The notes beneath the pieces were generated by a model that made no database searches, was not told the DNA's origin, and saw only the letters and a list, made by a program, of their open reading frames with translations. Of a stretch of 64,000 nt of DNA, positions 1 through 7,729 are shown one piece after another; position 1 is the stretch's first letter, and the number at the start of each line of letters is the position of its first letter. The position numbers and the translations under genes are program-made. Source of the stretch: DATARR01 sp036376245 (GTDB lineage: Bacteria > Acidobacteriota > Thermoanaerobaculia > Multivoradales > UBA5704); assembly GCA_036376245.1 (NCBI GenBank), contig DASVAS010000101.1, forward strand, positions 62,001 through 126,000, read 5' to 3'.

Positions 1-2
1 CC

Positions 3-134
3 CCGGTCAAGGAACTGGCCGAGGAGGCGCCCTTCGCCTACAAGGACGTGGACCGCGTCGTCAACGTGGTGCACGAAGCCGGGCTCGCCCGCAAGGTGGC
101 CCGGCTGGTGCCGTTGGGGGTGATCAAGGGGTAG
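3..134 (+). CDS. rtcB: RNA-splicing ligase RtcB, C-terminal fragment (cut by window edge)
   Basis: The first 43 residues in this frame end with PLGVIKG and a TAG stop, and contain EEAPFAYKDVDRVV. This is the characteristic C-terminal end of RtcB, the GTP- and Mn-dependent ligase that joins RNA 2',3'-cyclic phosphate or 3'-phosphate ends to 5'-OH ends in RNA repair and tRNA splicing. Only the tail is visible, so catalytic residues cannot be checked. A second, more divergent RtcB-like gene lies at 4744-6276 on the opposite strand, so the organism carries at least two paralogues. The sequence resembles canonical RtcB more closely than that second copy does. Confidence 0.8.
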   Translation, partial: PVKELAEEAPFAYKDVDRVVNVVHEAGLARKVARLVPLGVIKG

Positions 135-171
135 GCTTCCCTTCGCCCTACATTGTAGTTACACTGCGGCT

Positions 172-471
172 ATGAGTGGGGGCCCTCGCTTCGAGTGGGA
201 TGAGTCCAAGAACGAGGGCAACCAGCGGAAGCATGGGGTGTCCTTTGAAGAGGCACAGACGGTCTTCTCGGACGATCACGCCCTCTTCAGGGGGGACCCA
301 GACCATTCCGACGATGAGGACCGCTTCCTGCTCCTCGGCCTCAGCTCTTTGTTACGGACTCTGGTGGTCTGCCACTGTTACCGAGAGTCAGAGGATGTAA
401 TTCGAATCATCTCGGCTCGCAAGGCCAACTCGGAAGAACGAGCCCAGTACAACCGCAGGTGGATACGATGA
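172..471 (+). CDS. brnT: BrnT family toxin (DUF497)
   Basis: The protein has 99 residues. It matches the BrnT fold family: N-terminal FEWDESKNEGNQRKHGVSFEEA, a central acidic HSDDEDRFLLLG segment, and a C-terminal IRIISARKANSEERAQY block. The last is the usual BrnT signature (RIISAR.A...E...Y). BrnT proteins are RelE-like ribonuclease toxins that inhibit translation and are neutralised by BrnA. The stop codon overlaps the ATG of the downstream gene by four bases (ATGA), typical of a toxin-first brnTA operon. It starts at an ATG 37 bp after the RtcB stop. No strong Shine-Dalgarno sequence is visible. Confidence 0.85.
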   Translation: MSGGPRFEWDESKNEGNQRKHGVSFEEAQTVFSDDHALFRGDPDHSDDEDRFLLLGLSSLLRTLVVCHCYRESEDVIRIISARKANSEERAQYNRRWIR

Positions 472-686
472 GAGAACATTACGACTTCTCCGAAGCACAG
501 AAGAACCCCTACGCGAAGCGCCTGAAAAAGCAGGTCACCATCCGGCTCGACGAATCGACCCTGGAGTACTTTCATGCACTGGCGAGCGAGATGGGAATTC
601 CCTATCAGACGCTGATCAACCTGTACCTGCGGGATTGCGCGGCCCACCAGAAAAAGCTGACGATCCAGTGGGAACCCGCAGCCTGA
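468..686 (+). CDS. brnA: BrnA-type ribbon-helix-helix antitoxin
   Basis: The protein has 72 residues from the ATG that overlaps the brnT stop. A GTG nine bases upstream is in frame, but the ATGA overlap makes the ATG the better start. The segment KKQVTIRLDESTLEYFHALA followed by GIPYQTLINLYLRD is a ribbon-helix-helix DNA-binding fold: a beta strand with alternating residues, then two helices. In BrnTA systems BrnA binds BrnT and represses the shared promoter. Direct adjacency to brnT supports the call. The N-terminal MREHYDFSEAQKNPYAKRLK segment is also typical of BrnA-like antitoxins. Confidence 0.8.
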   Translation: MREHYDFSEAQKNPYAKRLKKQVTIRLDESTLEYFHALASEMGIPYQTLINLYLRDCAAHQKKLTIQWEPAA

Positions 687-797
687 GGAGTTGGGGCGCT
701 CGCCAGGCCCGTCGATTTTCCTCCTCCTGTGCTCTCCCGAGACGTCCTCGAGCACCCTTTCAAGTAGGACACTGGACCGAAAGAAAGGAGGAGAGTG

Positions 798-1157
798 ATG
801 TCGAGGAACGTAGCGTTGACCCTGGTCTGCCTGCTGCTGGCCGGATTTGCTTTCGCCGCCGAGGCGCCCGTCTCCGCCCCTCCGGGCACGCTGTCCCCCG
901 AAGGACCCGCCTGCCAGGCCGATCCCGCGGCTGCGATGTTCTCGCAGCTCGGGCTCGAGCCGGTCTTCAAGGGGCATGATCCGGCAACCTGCGGCAGGTG
1001 CCTCCACTGCGCCAGCACCAATGTATGCGCCGGCAAGCTCATCGGCGACGTGTGCAGCGGCACCGGCGGCACCTGCCAGGCTTTCGACGGCTGCGCGCTG
1101 TACAACTGCTGCCGTTGCGCCAACATCCAGCCGGTCGTGGTCGTCTCGGAAGAGTAG
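798..1157 (+). CDS. Small secreted cysteine-rich protein
   Basis: The protein has 119 residues from the ATG at 798, which is preceded by a strong AAAGGAGGAG ribosome-binding site. A GTG three bases upstream is less likely. The first ~22 residues (MSRNVALTLVCLLLAGFAFA) form a Sec signal peptide. The mature part has about ten cysteines clustered in CGRCLHC, VCAGK, VCSG, TCQAF, GCALYNCCRC, suggesting a disulfide-rich or metal-binding extracellular domain. I do not recognise the family. It is convergent with the lanthipeptide-type small gene at 1216-1380, and the two share a bidirectional terminator. Confidence 0.65.
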   Translation: MSRNVALTLVCLLLAGFAFAAEAPVSAPPGTLSPEGPACQADPAAAMFSQLGLEPVFKGHDPATCGRCLHCASTNVCAGKLIGDVCSGTGGTCQAFDGCALYNCCRCANIQPVVVVSEE

Positions 1158-1164
1158 AGGCTGG

Positions 1165-1213
1165 CCGTGAAGCCCTCCGGCCGGCCGGCCGTGCCGGAGG
1201 GCGGGGTTCACGG
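1165..1213. terminator. Bidirectional hairpin terminator between convergent genes
   Basis: GCCCTCCGGC (1172-1181) pairs with GCCGGAGGGC (1193-1202). The stem is extended by CCGTGAA (1165-1171) and TTCACGG (1207-1213). It lies between the stop at 1157 on + and the stop at 1216 on -. There is no clear T tract. Confidence 0.55.
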
Positions 1214-1215
1214 GT

Positions 1216-1380
1216 TCAGCACCAGCAGGTCGTGTTGGGGCCGAGCGCCGTGTAGGTGCAAGCCTTGTTGTCGCTGGAGATGATGCCGCTGCCGGCGGCG
1301 GCCTGCTCCAGGTCCCGCCCCTCCAGATACGCGAGAGTTTCCTTCGAGAGCGACAGCTTCTTCGTAGTGGTCTTCTTCAT
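1216..1380 (-). CDS. Class I lanthipeptide-type RiPP precursor (54 aa)
   Basis: The peptide has 54 residues. It starts with MKKTTTKKLSLSKETLAYLEG, continues DLEQAAAG, and ends in CTYTALGPNTTCWC. The Lys-rich N-terminus, the LSLSKETLAYLE leader helix and the AAAG step resemble short class I lanthipeptide-like leaders common in Bacteroidota and Acidobacteriota. The C-terminal core has three Cys (41, 52, 54) and several Thr that could be dehydrated and cyclised. AGGAGA stands a good distance upstream of the ATG at 1380. No LanB, LanC, YcaO or radical-SAM enzyme occurs in the window, so any modification would be supplied in trans. The gene is oriented towards the Cys-rich secreted protein at 798-1157. 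Confidence 0.6.
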   Translation of the reverse strand: MKKTTTKKLSLSKETLAYLEGRDLEQAAAGSGIISSDNKACTYTALGPNTTCWC

Positions 1381-1430
1381 GAGTGTCTCTCCTTGGACTT
1401 GCCGGGGATCAATCTCCCGGCCCGCCTAGT

Positions 1431-4400
1431 TTAACCCCCCGGGGGAGGCGGCAGCGGCAGCCCGAACGTCGTCGCCAGCAGCGTCGCCATCTCCGCGCGG
1501 GTGACGGCGCGTTCGGGACAGAACTGGTTGGGATCGCAACCGCCGGTGATCCCCTCGCTCGCGAGCTGCTCGATCCAGGCGGCGGCCCAGTGATCCGAGG
1601 GCACGTCCGTGAAGCGGACCCCGGTGACAGGAGGCGGCTGATACCCCGCTCCGTGCTTCGCCAGCAGGAGGAAGACGGCCATCTCGGCCCGGGTCACTGG
1701 CGACTCCGGACAGAAGAGGGAAGGCGTGCAACCGATGGTGAAACCCTCGGCGGCGAATTGCTCGATCCAGCCCGCCACGGGCAAAGAGGCGGGGACGTCC
1801 ACGAACCGGGTGCCCGTGCCGGGCGGCGGCACATATCCCACGCCGTGGGCGCCGAGCAGCAGGAAGACCGCCGCTTCCTGCCGCTTCACCGGCTGGTTCG
1901 GGCAGTAGCTGTCCGGCGAGCAGCCGTAAGTGAACCCGCCGGCGGCGAACGCCTCGATGAAGCGCCAGGCCCAGTGATCCGTCTGGACGTCCGCGAAGGT
2001 CGCGAGGAGGGCAGGGCGGGGGATCGCCCACAGCTCGAATCCTGTGGCGCCGTCGGTGGCCGCGAAGTAGATGTTCGGCCCGGAGGCGGTGAACTCCACC
2101 GGGCTCGACGGCAGGCCTCCCGGCGCGATGTCCTGGAGCATGCGCGTCCCCACCGCCGTGCCGTCGCTGCGCCAGGGCTCGACGCTGTGGACGCCGTCGG
2201 TGGCGGAGAAGACAAGGATGGAGCCCTCAACATGAAGGTTTCGGGGATGGGAAGAGCCCGCTCCGGGCAGGATGTCCTCGACCATGCGGGTGCCGGCTTC
2301 GGTGCCGTTGCTCACCCACAGCTCGTGGCCGTGCTCGCCGTCGTCGTAGGTAAAGTAAACCTTTCCTCCAAGCGGTGTGAGCGACCTGACGCCGACGAAA
2401 TCATCGCCGGGCAGGGAGCGGACGAGCGCGGTCCCCGCCGCGTCGTTCTTCCACAGCTCATGACCGCCGGCCACGAAGAACAGGGTCGTCCCGGCCACGG
2501 CGAAGGGACCCAGCCGTTTCGAGTCCGGCCCCGGAACGATCTCGCTGAGCAGGTAGGTCCCCGCCACGGTGCCGTCGGTGCGCCACAGCTCTTCGCCGCT
2601 TGCGGAGGCCCAACCGGCGAAGAAGAGCACGCGGTCGCGGAGGGCGGAGACGTCCTCCAGGAGCCGGTCGAAAGGCAGGAGGAGGCTGTGCAGGAGGGTC
2701 GTGCCGGCTTCGGTGCCGTCGCTTTTCCAGAGCTGTACTCCTTGCTGCTGGAAGAGGACGAGATCTTCCTTGGAGACGAGGGAATCCAAGTGATTGGGGT
2801 GTGGCCCTTCCGCGGCAGTGATCCGCGTCGTCCCTTCCGGAGTCCCGTCGCTTTTCAGCAGAGCACGGCTGAATTGGGTCGGCCATGGTCCTATGAACAG
2901 GAGCTCGTCGCCGAGCGTGACCAGATCCCTGGGGCCGAAGGAAGGACTAGAAGAAAACCAATGGTCCACGCTGTAGAGCTGCAGGGTTCCCTCCGGAGTG
3001 CCGTCGGTCTTCCATAAGCTTTCAACCCAGTTGCCGACGCCGGCGCTGAAGAACACGGTGTCTCCCGCCCTGTTGAATTCGCCAGTTCCTGCATCGCTGA
3101 TCTTGAAAGTGCCAGCGGCGGTACCGTCGCTCCTCGACAACCCTCCGAGATCTCCCGTGAAGAGCAGCGTCCCGTCGAGGTCGAAGAAAGGACGTGGCCC
3201 GAAGAGGCTGCCAGATTTCTCAAGGGAGAAGCCAGACGCCTGATCGTTGATCCGCAGCATTCGCGTGCCGGCCTCCGTGCCGTCGCTGATCCAGAGCTGC
3301 CTTCCGAAGGGGGCCCCTCCCTGGGCACGGAAATACAACAGGCCGTTGGCCCACACCGCTTGTCCGAGATCCGAGGAAGAGATGCCGGGATTGATATCCT
3401 TGATCCTTGAAGTGCCGGCCGGGGTGCCATCGCTTTTCCACAGCTCGTACGCATGGTCCCAATCACAGGCATAGAGCCAGAGATCCTCGCTGTCATCGGT
3501 CAGTGGAAACGGCCCCACGAAGCAGCGGTCTGAGGTGAAGTTTTGTACCCGCACCGTACCGGCCGTTGTACCGTCGCTCGTCCAGAGCGAGTTTTCGGTG
3601 AACAGGCTGTCGATGAAGAAGAAGAGACGGTCGCCCCTTGCGGTCAGGGAGTGGGAGTAAATCGATTTGATGGCCACGGTGCCTTCAGCCGTGCCGTCGC
3701 TCTTCCACAATGAGCCGCCGCCCACAGCGGCGAAGAAGAAGACCTCCTCGCCTAAAGCGGTGAGCTCGGTCGGGGAGGAGCTCTCCGCGCCCGGCACGAT
3801 GTCCTTGACCAGCGCGGTGCCTGACTCGGTGCCGTCGCTCGCCCACAACTCGGCACCTTCCTGACCCCAGGCCGAGAAGAACACCTTGCCACCGGCCGCC
3901 GCTCCCTCGGGCCTGCCGGGAGGGGCTGGGACCAGGGAGATATCCTTCAGCAGGGCCGTTCCGGATGCGGTCCCGTCGGTGATCCAAAGTCCGGTCCTGG
4001 AGGACCCCTGCCCGACCGTGAAGAAGAATTCCCCATCTAGGCTGGCCAGCGGCTGAAGATAGCCGGAGGAGCCCGGCGGGATGCTCGTCACCAGGGAGGT
4101 CCCTTCCGCCGTCCCGTCGCTCCGCCACAATTCCTGTCCAATCGAGAAAAGGAGCGCTCCCTGGATCTCCGCGAGAAGCTGGATCCTGAGGTCCTCGTCG
4201 TTCCGGACGTCTTTAATGAGGGCGGTACCGGCTGAGGTGCCGTCGCTCTTCCACAGATCGAGACCGTGAAGCCCGTCATCCGCCAGGAAGAAGAGCAACT
4301 CGCCCACAGCCATAAAGCTTTGCGGGATCGATTCACAGGAACCGGGGCAGATATCCGCGACCAGGCGGGTGCCGGCTTCGGTGCCGTCGGTACGCCACAA

Positions 4401-4634
4401 TTCAGCGCCATGGATCTCGTCAGACGCGGTGAAGAAGACCGTTCCTGTCCCTACCACCGCGATGGAGGCAGGGGCATCAGAGTATTCGCCGTGAGGGAGG
4501 ATCCCCCCCGTTCGCGTAGTGTTGAGGTCCTTCACCTGGAAGGCCGGCTGGGCCAGCCCGGCCGCCGCGGCCAGGCTGGCGAGGAGCGGGAGAAGGAGGC
4601 AAAACGCGCGGAGCTTCCCGGGTCGAGCTACCAT
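1431..4634 (-). CDS. Large secreted ELWxxDGTxxGT-repeat protein with three C-terminal SLH domains
   Basis: The protein has 1067 residues. The start at 4634 is preferred because GGAGG lies seven bases upstream; a second in-frame ATG at 4640 sits directly on it. A signal peptide (LRAFCLLLPLLASLAAAAG) is followed by about seventeen repeats of roughly 45-55 residues. Each contains a variant of LW+SDGT.AGT and VFF/LFF strands, which predict a beta-propeller-like surface repeat. The last ~190 residues hold three SLH domains (FADV..DHWAW, FVDVPASLPVAGWIEQ, FTDVPSDHWAAAWIEQ, each followed by CP...V.R.E.A). SLH domains anchor proteins to cell-wall polymers. The role is probably adhesive or structural; no catalytic motif was seen. 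Confidence 0.85.
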   Translation of the reverse strand: MVARPGKLRAFCLLLPLLASLAAAAGLAQPAFQVKDLNTTRTGGILPHGEYSDAPASIAVVGTGTVFFTASDEIHGAELWRTDGTEAGTRLVADICPGSCESIPQSFMAVGELLFFLADDGLHGLDLWKSDGTSAGTALIKDVRNDEDLRIQLLAEIQGALLFSIGQELWRSDGTAEGTSLVTSIPPGSSGYLQPLASLDGEFFFTVGQGSSRTGLWITDGTASGTALLKDISLVPAPPGRPEGAAAGGKVFFSAWGQEGAELWASDGTESGTALVKDIVPGAESSSPTELTALGEEVFFFAAVGGGSLWKSDGTAEGTVAIKSIYSHSLTARGDRLFFFIDSLFTENSLWTSDGTTAGTVRVQNFTSDRCFVGPFPLTDDSEDLWLYACDWDHAYELWKSDGTPAGTSRIKDINPGISSSDLGQAVWANGLLYFRAQGGAPFGRQLWISDGTEAGTRMLRINDQASGFSLEKSGSLFGPRPFFDLDGTLLFTGDLGGLSRSDGTAAGTFKISDAGTGEFNRAGDTVFFSAGVGNWVESLWKTDGTPEGTLQLYSVDHWFSSSPSFGPRDLVTLGDELLFIGPWPTQFSRALLKSDGTPEGTTRITAAEGPHPNHLDSLVSKEDLVLFQQQGVQLWKSDGTEAGTTLLHSLLLPFDRLLEDVSALRDRVLFFAGWASASGEELWRTDGTVAGTYLLSEIVPGPDSKRLGPFAVAGTTLFFVAGGHELWKNDAAGTALVRSLPGDDFVGVRSLTPLGGKVYFTYDDGEHGHELWVSNGTEAGTRMVEDILPGAGSSHPRNLHVEGSILVFSATDGVHSVEPWRSDGTAVGTRMLQDIAPGGLPSSPVEFTASGPNIYFAATDGATGFELWAIPRPALLATFADVQTDHWAWRFIEAFAAGGFTYGCSPDSYCPNQPVKRQEAAVFLLLGAHGVGYVPPPGTGTRFVDVPASLPVAGWIEQFAAEGFTIGCTPSLFCPESPVTRAEMAVFLLLAKHGAGYQPPPVTGVRFTDVPSDHWAAAWIEQLASEGITGGCDPNQFCPERAVTRAEMATLLATTFGLPLPPPPGG

Positions 4635-4694
4635 AGTCATCCCTCCATCAGACGGCGATGCCGTCCGGAACCAAAGCTGAACAGCGACAACTTC

Positions 4695-4711
4695 CATGCT
4701 ATAACAGCATG
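4695..4711. promoter_or_regulatory. Inverted repeat upstream of the SLH-repeat gene
   Basis: CATGCT-ATAAC-AGCATG is a perfect 6-bp-arm inverted repeat about 60-77 bases upstream of the start at 4634, in the short gap after the RtcB-like gene. It could be an operator or a weak terminator stem. There is no further support. Confidence 0.25.
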
Positions 4712-4743
4712 AGGAGAAAGGGAAGCCCCCTCGCTCCCGTCTC

Positions 4744-6276
4744 CTAGCCCTTGATCGTCATCAGCGGTTTCACCTCCGCGACCGGCCGGGCGATTCCGGC
4801 CTCGGTGAGTGTCTCGATGATGGGGCCGATCCCCTTGTAGGCGTACGGCGCTTCCTGCTGGATGTCCTCCAGCTTGCGGGCGACGATGTCCTGCCGGAGG
4901 CGCACGTCCGCGCGGCGGAGGTCCACGGGCGTGACCACGCGGAACGACGCCATGAACTTCCGGAACTCCTCCTCGTGGCCCTTGAGGGCGTCGCCGCGGG
5001 AGAGCCGGCGACCGGCGCCGTGGCTGGCGCTGTAGAGCGATCCGGCGCAGCCCTGGCCGGCCAGGATGTAGCTGCTCGCCCCCATCGAGCCGGGGACCAG
5101 CACGGGCTCCCCGTAGTACGCGAAGGGCGTCCCCTCCATCTCTGCGAACCCGCGGGCCGGACAGGCGCCCTTGCGGTGGAGGACGACCTCCTCGCCGTCC
5201 AGCTCCTCCTTCCAGAGCAGGTTGTGCGGAGCGTCGTACAACAGCGGGAAGCAGGTGTCGCCGAGCACCTTTCGCAGCCCCGCCAGCGCCATCAGGGCCA
5301 GGAACATGCGGTTGGCGAAGGCGAAGTTGGCGGCGTTGTGCAGCGCGTCCCAGAACAGATCGGCGTCGCCGCGATGCGCTCCGCCGTCCGGCAGGATGAA
5401 GACGCCGTTTCGCGGATGCTTCAGGCCGGCGGGGTGGAGCCGCCGCACCACGTCGTTGTAGAAGCCGCCGCAGAGATGCCCCACGGACACGGAGCCGGTG
5501 TGGACCATCACCGTGACGAGGCCCGGCTTCAGGCCCCAGGCGTGGGCCACGCCGCCGTCGAAAACCTTTTCAACGCGCTGGATCTCGACGAAATGGTTGC
5601 CGCCGCCGATGCTGCCGATCTGACTGTCGCGGCTGAGGCGGTCGGCCGGTCCCATGAAGTCGTCGAGGCCGAAGACGCGATCGGCTTTCAGGCTGCCGCG
5701 CTGTTCCACGCGGTCCAGCTCGGGCCCCAGGTCCAACTCGTGGAAGAGCGACCACAGGCCTTCGGACTGAGCACGCGGCGTCGCGTCCAGCAGGCCGGTC
5801 AAGCCGTTCTTGAGCAGGGCCTCGCGCTGCCCGCGCGACATGGGGATGTCGCGGCCGCCTTCGAAATAGAGGTGGCGGAAGACCGTTTCGAGCTGGTCCA
5901 GCCGGCCCGCGACCTCATCCGCCCGCAGCGAGGTCAGGTGCAGCCGCATGCCGCAGTTGATGTCGTTGCCGATCGCCTGGGGGACGACGAACCCCCGGGT
6001 CGCCAGCACGGTCCCGACCGGGATGCCGCGCGCCTTGTGGAAGTCGGGCGTGACCGCCACCTGCCGGATGGCGGGCGTTGCGTCGAAGCTGCCGGGGGCC
6101 GCCCGGGCCACCCGCTCGACGGTTTCCTGGAGCTCGAGCAGCTCGAGCAGCTCGGTGACGGCCGAGGTCTCGACCGGCACCTGTTCGTTCGCGAAAAGGA
6201 CGGTGTCGATGCCGTAGGGGTTGTCAACCCGCACACGGGTGGCGTCGAGACGCCTCAAACGGGGATCGAAAGTCAT
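4744..6276 (-). CDS. Divergent RtcB-family RNA ligase-like protein
   Basis: The protein has 510 residues, a normal RtcB length. Metal and nucleotidylation motifs are present in order: a DINCGM motif, GGGNHFVE, HTGSVSVGH, YDAPHN, HRKGA, PGSMGASSYILAG and SASHGAGRRLSR (the guanylylated His). The tail EEAPYAYK-like segment and TIKG end match the RtcB family. The motif normally read as HSGSRG-(F/L)GH is here HTGSVSVGH, so the usual Arg is Val. That Arg helps bind the RNA phosphate in characterised enzymes (family knowledge), so substrate use may differ. It probably works in RNA repair or as a specialised paralogue of the canonical copy that ends at position 134. It starts at the first ATG; no close SD is evident. 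Confidence 0.85.
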   Translation of the reverse strand: MTFDPRLRRLDATRVRVDNPYGIDTVLFANEQVPVETSAVTELLELLELQETVERVARAAPGSFDATPAIRQVAVTPDFHKARGIPVGTVLATRGFVVPQAIGNDINCGMRLHLTSLRADEVAGRLDQLETVFRHLYFEGGRDIPMSRGQREALLKNGLTGLLDATPRAQSEGLWSLFHELDLGPELDRVEQRGSLKADRVFGLDDFMGPADRLSRDSQIGSIGGGNHFVEIQRVEKVFDGGVAHAWGLKPGLVTVMVHTGSVSVGHLCGGFYNDVVRRLHPAGLKHPRNGVFILPDGGAHRGDADLFWDALHNAANFAFANRMFLALMALAGLRKVLGDTCFPLLYDAPHNLLWKEELDGEEVVLHRKGACPARGFAEMEGTPFAYYGEPVLVPGSMGASSYILAGQGCAGSLYSASHGAGRRLSRGDALKGHEEEFRKFMASFRVVTPVDLRRADVRLRQDIVARKLEDIQQEAPYAYKGIGPIIETLTEAGIARPVAEVKPLMTIKG

Positions 6277-6515
6277 GGCTCGCCTCGCGGAGTCTGTGAT
6301 CCGTCAAATGCAACAACCTCGTGAACGCTGTACGGGGGAATCGACAGCACAGACACGGCCGGGAGCTTGGGAGGGAGGAAGACGGACCTCTCGCTGCCAG
6401 CCTTCCACCGAGGTAGAAGGATGCTCGGGACCGGAGTCTGTGAGCTTGGCAGCAGCCGCGAAGGAAATGTAGCAGAATGGAGGTTCCGCGGCAACGACAC
6501 GTTTGGGAGGAGAGC

Positions 6516-7202
6516 ATGGAAGAGGCATGGTTCCATTTCGAGGCGGGGGAGCGCCGGGGGCCGGTGACGATCGAGGAGCTGGTCGGGAGGCTGCTCTCGG
6601 CTGCGAACCCTCGTGAGGTCCTCGTGTGGCGCGAAGGGATGGCGGACTGGCAGCCGGCCGGTATGGTTCCGGAGGTCCAGCGGAAGCTCCCTTCGGCCAT
6701 GCCGCCGGCGCCCCCTTTGCCCATGCCTATGGCCATTCCGCAAGCGGTTCCGCCGCCTCCGCCGGTCCTCTCGCCCCAGACCGTAAGCGCGCCCGTGTTC
6801 TTTGAAACCGCGGAGAGAGTCGCGAAGCTCTACCGGCGTCTCGTGGTCCTGATCGGGCTCCAGATCCTGCTGGGAGGCCTCCGCCTGCCGCTGGCCGTCG
6901 CCTCGGACCCCTCCGGGGCGGTGATGGCGCTCCTCGTGTTGCTCTTCGCGGCCGACCTGGTGGTGCTCGTCATGGCCATCTCCACGACTTACAGGCTGGC
7001 GAGGCTACTCGGCGAGGGCGTGCCCGCTCTGTGGGCGGCGGCGATGTTCCTGCCCTGCATCAACATCATCATGCTCCTGGTGCTCAGCTCGCGGGCCCAG
7101 ACGTGGTGCCGCCGGCACGGGATCAAGGTGGGACTGCTCGGGCCGACCCGGGAGAGCATCGAAGAGCTGAAGCGGCGCGGGGACACCTCCCATTTCGACT
7201 GA
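6516..7202 (+). CDS. GYF_2 (DUF4339) domain membrane protein
   Basis: The protein has 228 residues from the ATG at 6516, which follows GGGAGGAGAG; a longer in-frame start lacks an SD. Residues 1-55 (WFHFEAGERRGPVTIEEL... VLVWREGMADWQPA) match the GYF_2 domain, with its W.Y...G..GP pattern and the W..GM..W.P end. A Pro-rich linker (PPAPPLPMPMA) leads to about three membrane helices (VVLIGLQILLGGL, AVMALLVLLFAADLVVLVMA, ALWAAAMFLPCINIIMLLVL). GYF_2 proteins bind peptides or membrane partners, and the exact role is unknown. It ends 64 bp before the borosin-type precursors on the same strand. That may be coincidental, but a link to that pathway is possible. Confidence 0.75.
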   Translation: MEEAWFHFEAGERRGPVTIEELVGRLLSAANPREVLVWREGMADWQPAGMVPEVQRKLPSAMPPAPPLPMPMAIPQAVPPPPPVLSPQTVSAPVFFETAERVAKLYRRLVVLIGLQILLGGLRLPLAVASDPSGAVMALLVLLFAADLVVLVMAISTTYRLARLLGEGVPALWAAAMFLPCINIIMLLVLSSRAQTWCRRHGIKVGLLGPTRESIEELKRRGDTSHFD

Positions 7203-7266
7203 AGCCGTGCCGGTGGTAGTATTTCTCTAGACGCTCAAAGGGAAATCGAGGAAAGGAGCCATTGCC

Positions 7267-7488
7267 ATGTCGAAGCAGAGTGCGCTCGCGGACCTCATGG
7301 TGAAGCTGTCGATGGACCCGGAGTTGCGCCGCCGCTTCCAGGAAAATCCGTCGTCGTTCCTGGAGGAGATGGAGCTTTCCGAGGAGGAACTGTCGCTTCT
7401 GGCGGGGGGCAACCCCGGTCAGATCCGTGATTATCTCGGCGGCGACGCTCCGTCGGAATGTTTCGTAATGTTCAGTACGGAAGAATAG
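7267..7488 (+). CDS. Split-borosin precursor peptide 1
   Basis: The peptide has 73 residues, with GAAAGGAG-type SD at 7250-7258. The helical N-terminal part (ALADLMVKLSMDPELRRRF, then LSEEELSLLAGGNPGQIRDYL) resembles the borosin-binding domain of split-borosin precursors such as Shewanella SonA, which reads DP..., GL(T/S)...E, a GD/GN turn, then a short C-terminal core. The C-terminus after GGDAP is SECFVMFSTEE, a short hydrophobic core like the SonA tail. A near copy follows 20 bp downstream, then the methyltransferase that would methylate backbone amides in the core. The family match is from motif memory; the methylated residues are unknown. Confidence 0.75.
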   Translation: MSKQSALADLMVKLSMDPELRRRFQENPSSFLEEMELSEEELSLLAGGNPGQIRDYLGGDAPSECFVMFSTEE

Positions 7489-7508
7489 ATCGTAAAGGAG
7501 GCATTGCC

Positions 7509-7727
7509 ATGTCGAAGCAGAATGCTCTCGCGGACCTCATGGTGAAGCTGTCGATGGACCCGTCGCTGCGGCGCCGCTTCCAGGAAGACCCTTCGGCCGT
7601 CCTGGGAGAGGTTGAGCTTTCCGAGGAGGAGCTGTCGCTTCTGGCGGGGGGCAATCCCGATCAGATTCGTGATTATCTCGGCGGCGACGCTCCGGCGGAA
7701 TGCTTCTTGCTGTTCAGCACCGAATAG
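7509..7727 (+). CDS. Split-borosin precursor peptide 2
   Basis: The peptide has 72 residues from the ATG at 7509, preceded by GTAAAGGAGG at 7492-7501. An in-frame ATG at 7458 inside precursor 1 is rejected because of this SD. It is identical to precursor 1 at 61 of 72 aligned positions. Differences include S5N, E19S, N27D, F31V, E33G, G51D, S63A, V67L and M68L. The core AECFLLFSTE keeps the Cys-Phe pair and loses the last Glu. Near-identical DNA in the two genes and their leaders points to a recent tandem duplication. The stop lies 2 bp before the GTG of the methyltransferase. Confidence 0.75.
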   Translation: MSKQNALADLMVKLSMDPSLRRRFQEDPSAVLGEVELSEEELSLLAGGNPDQIRDYLGGDAPAECFLLFSTE

Positions 7728-7729
7728 AT

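Noticed and set aside
1383..3017. A 544-aa open frame on + opposite the SLH-repeat gene
   Set aside because: High GC makes long antisense frames common. It has no SD, no recognisable domain and is Arg/Gly-rich, while the minus frame has clear repeats and SLH domains.
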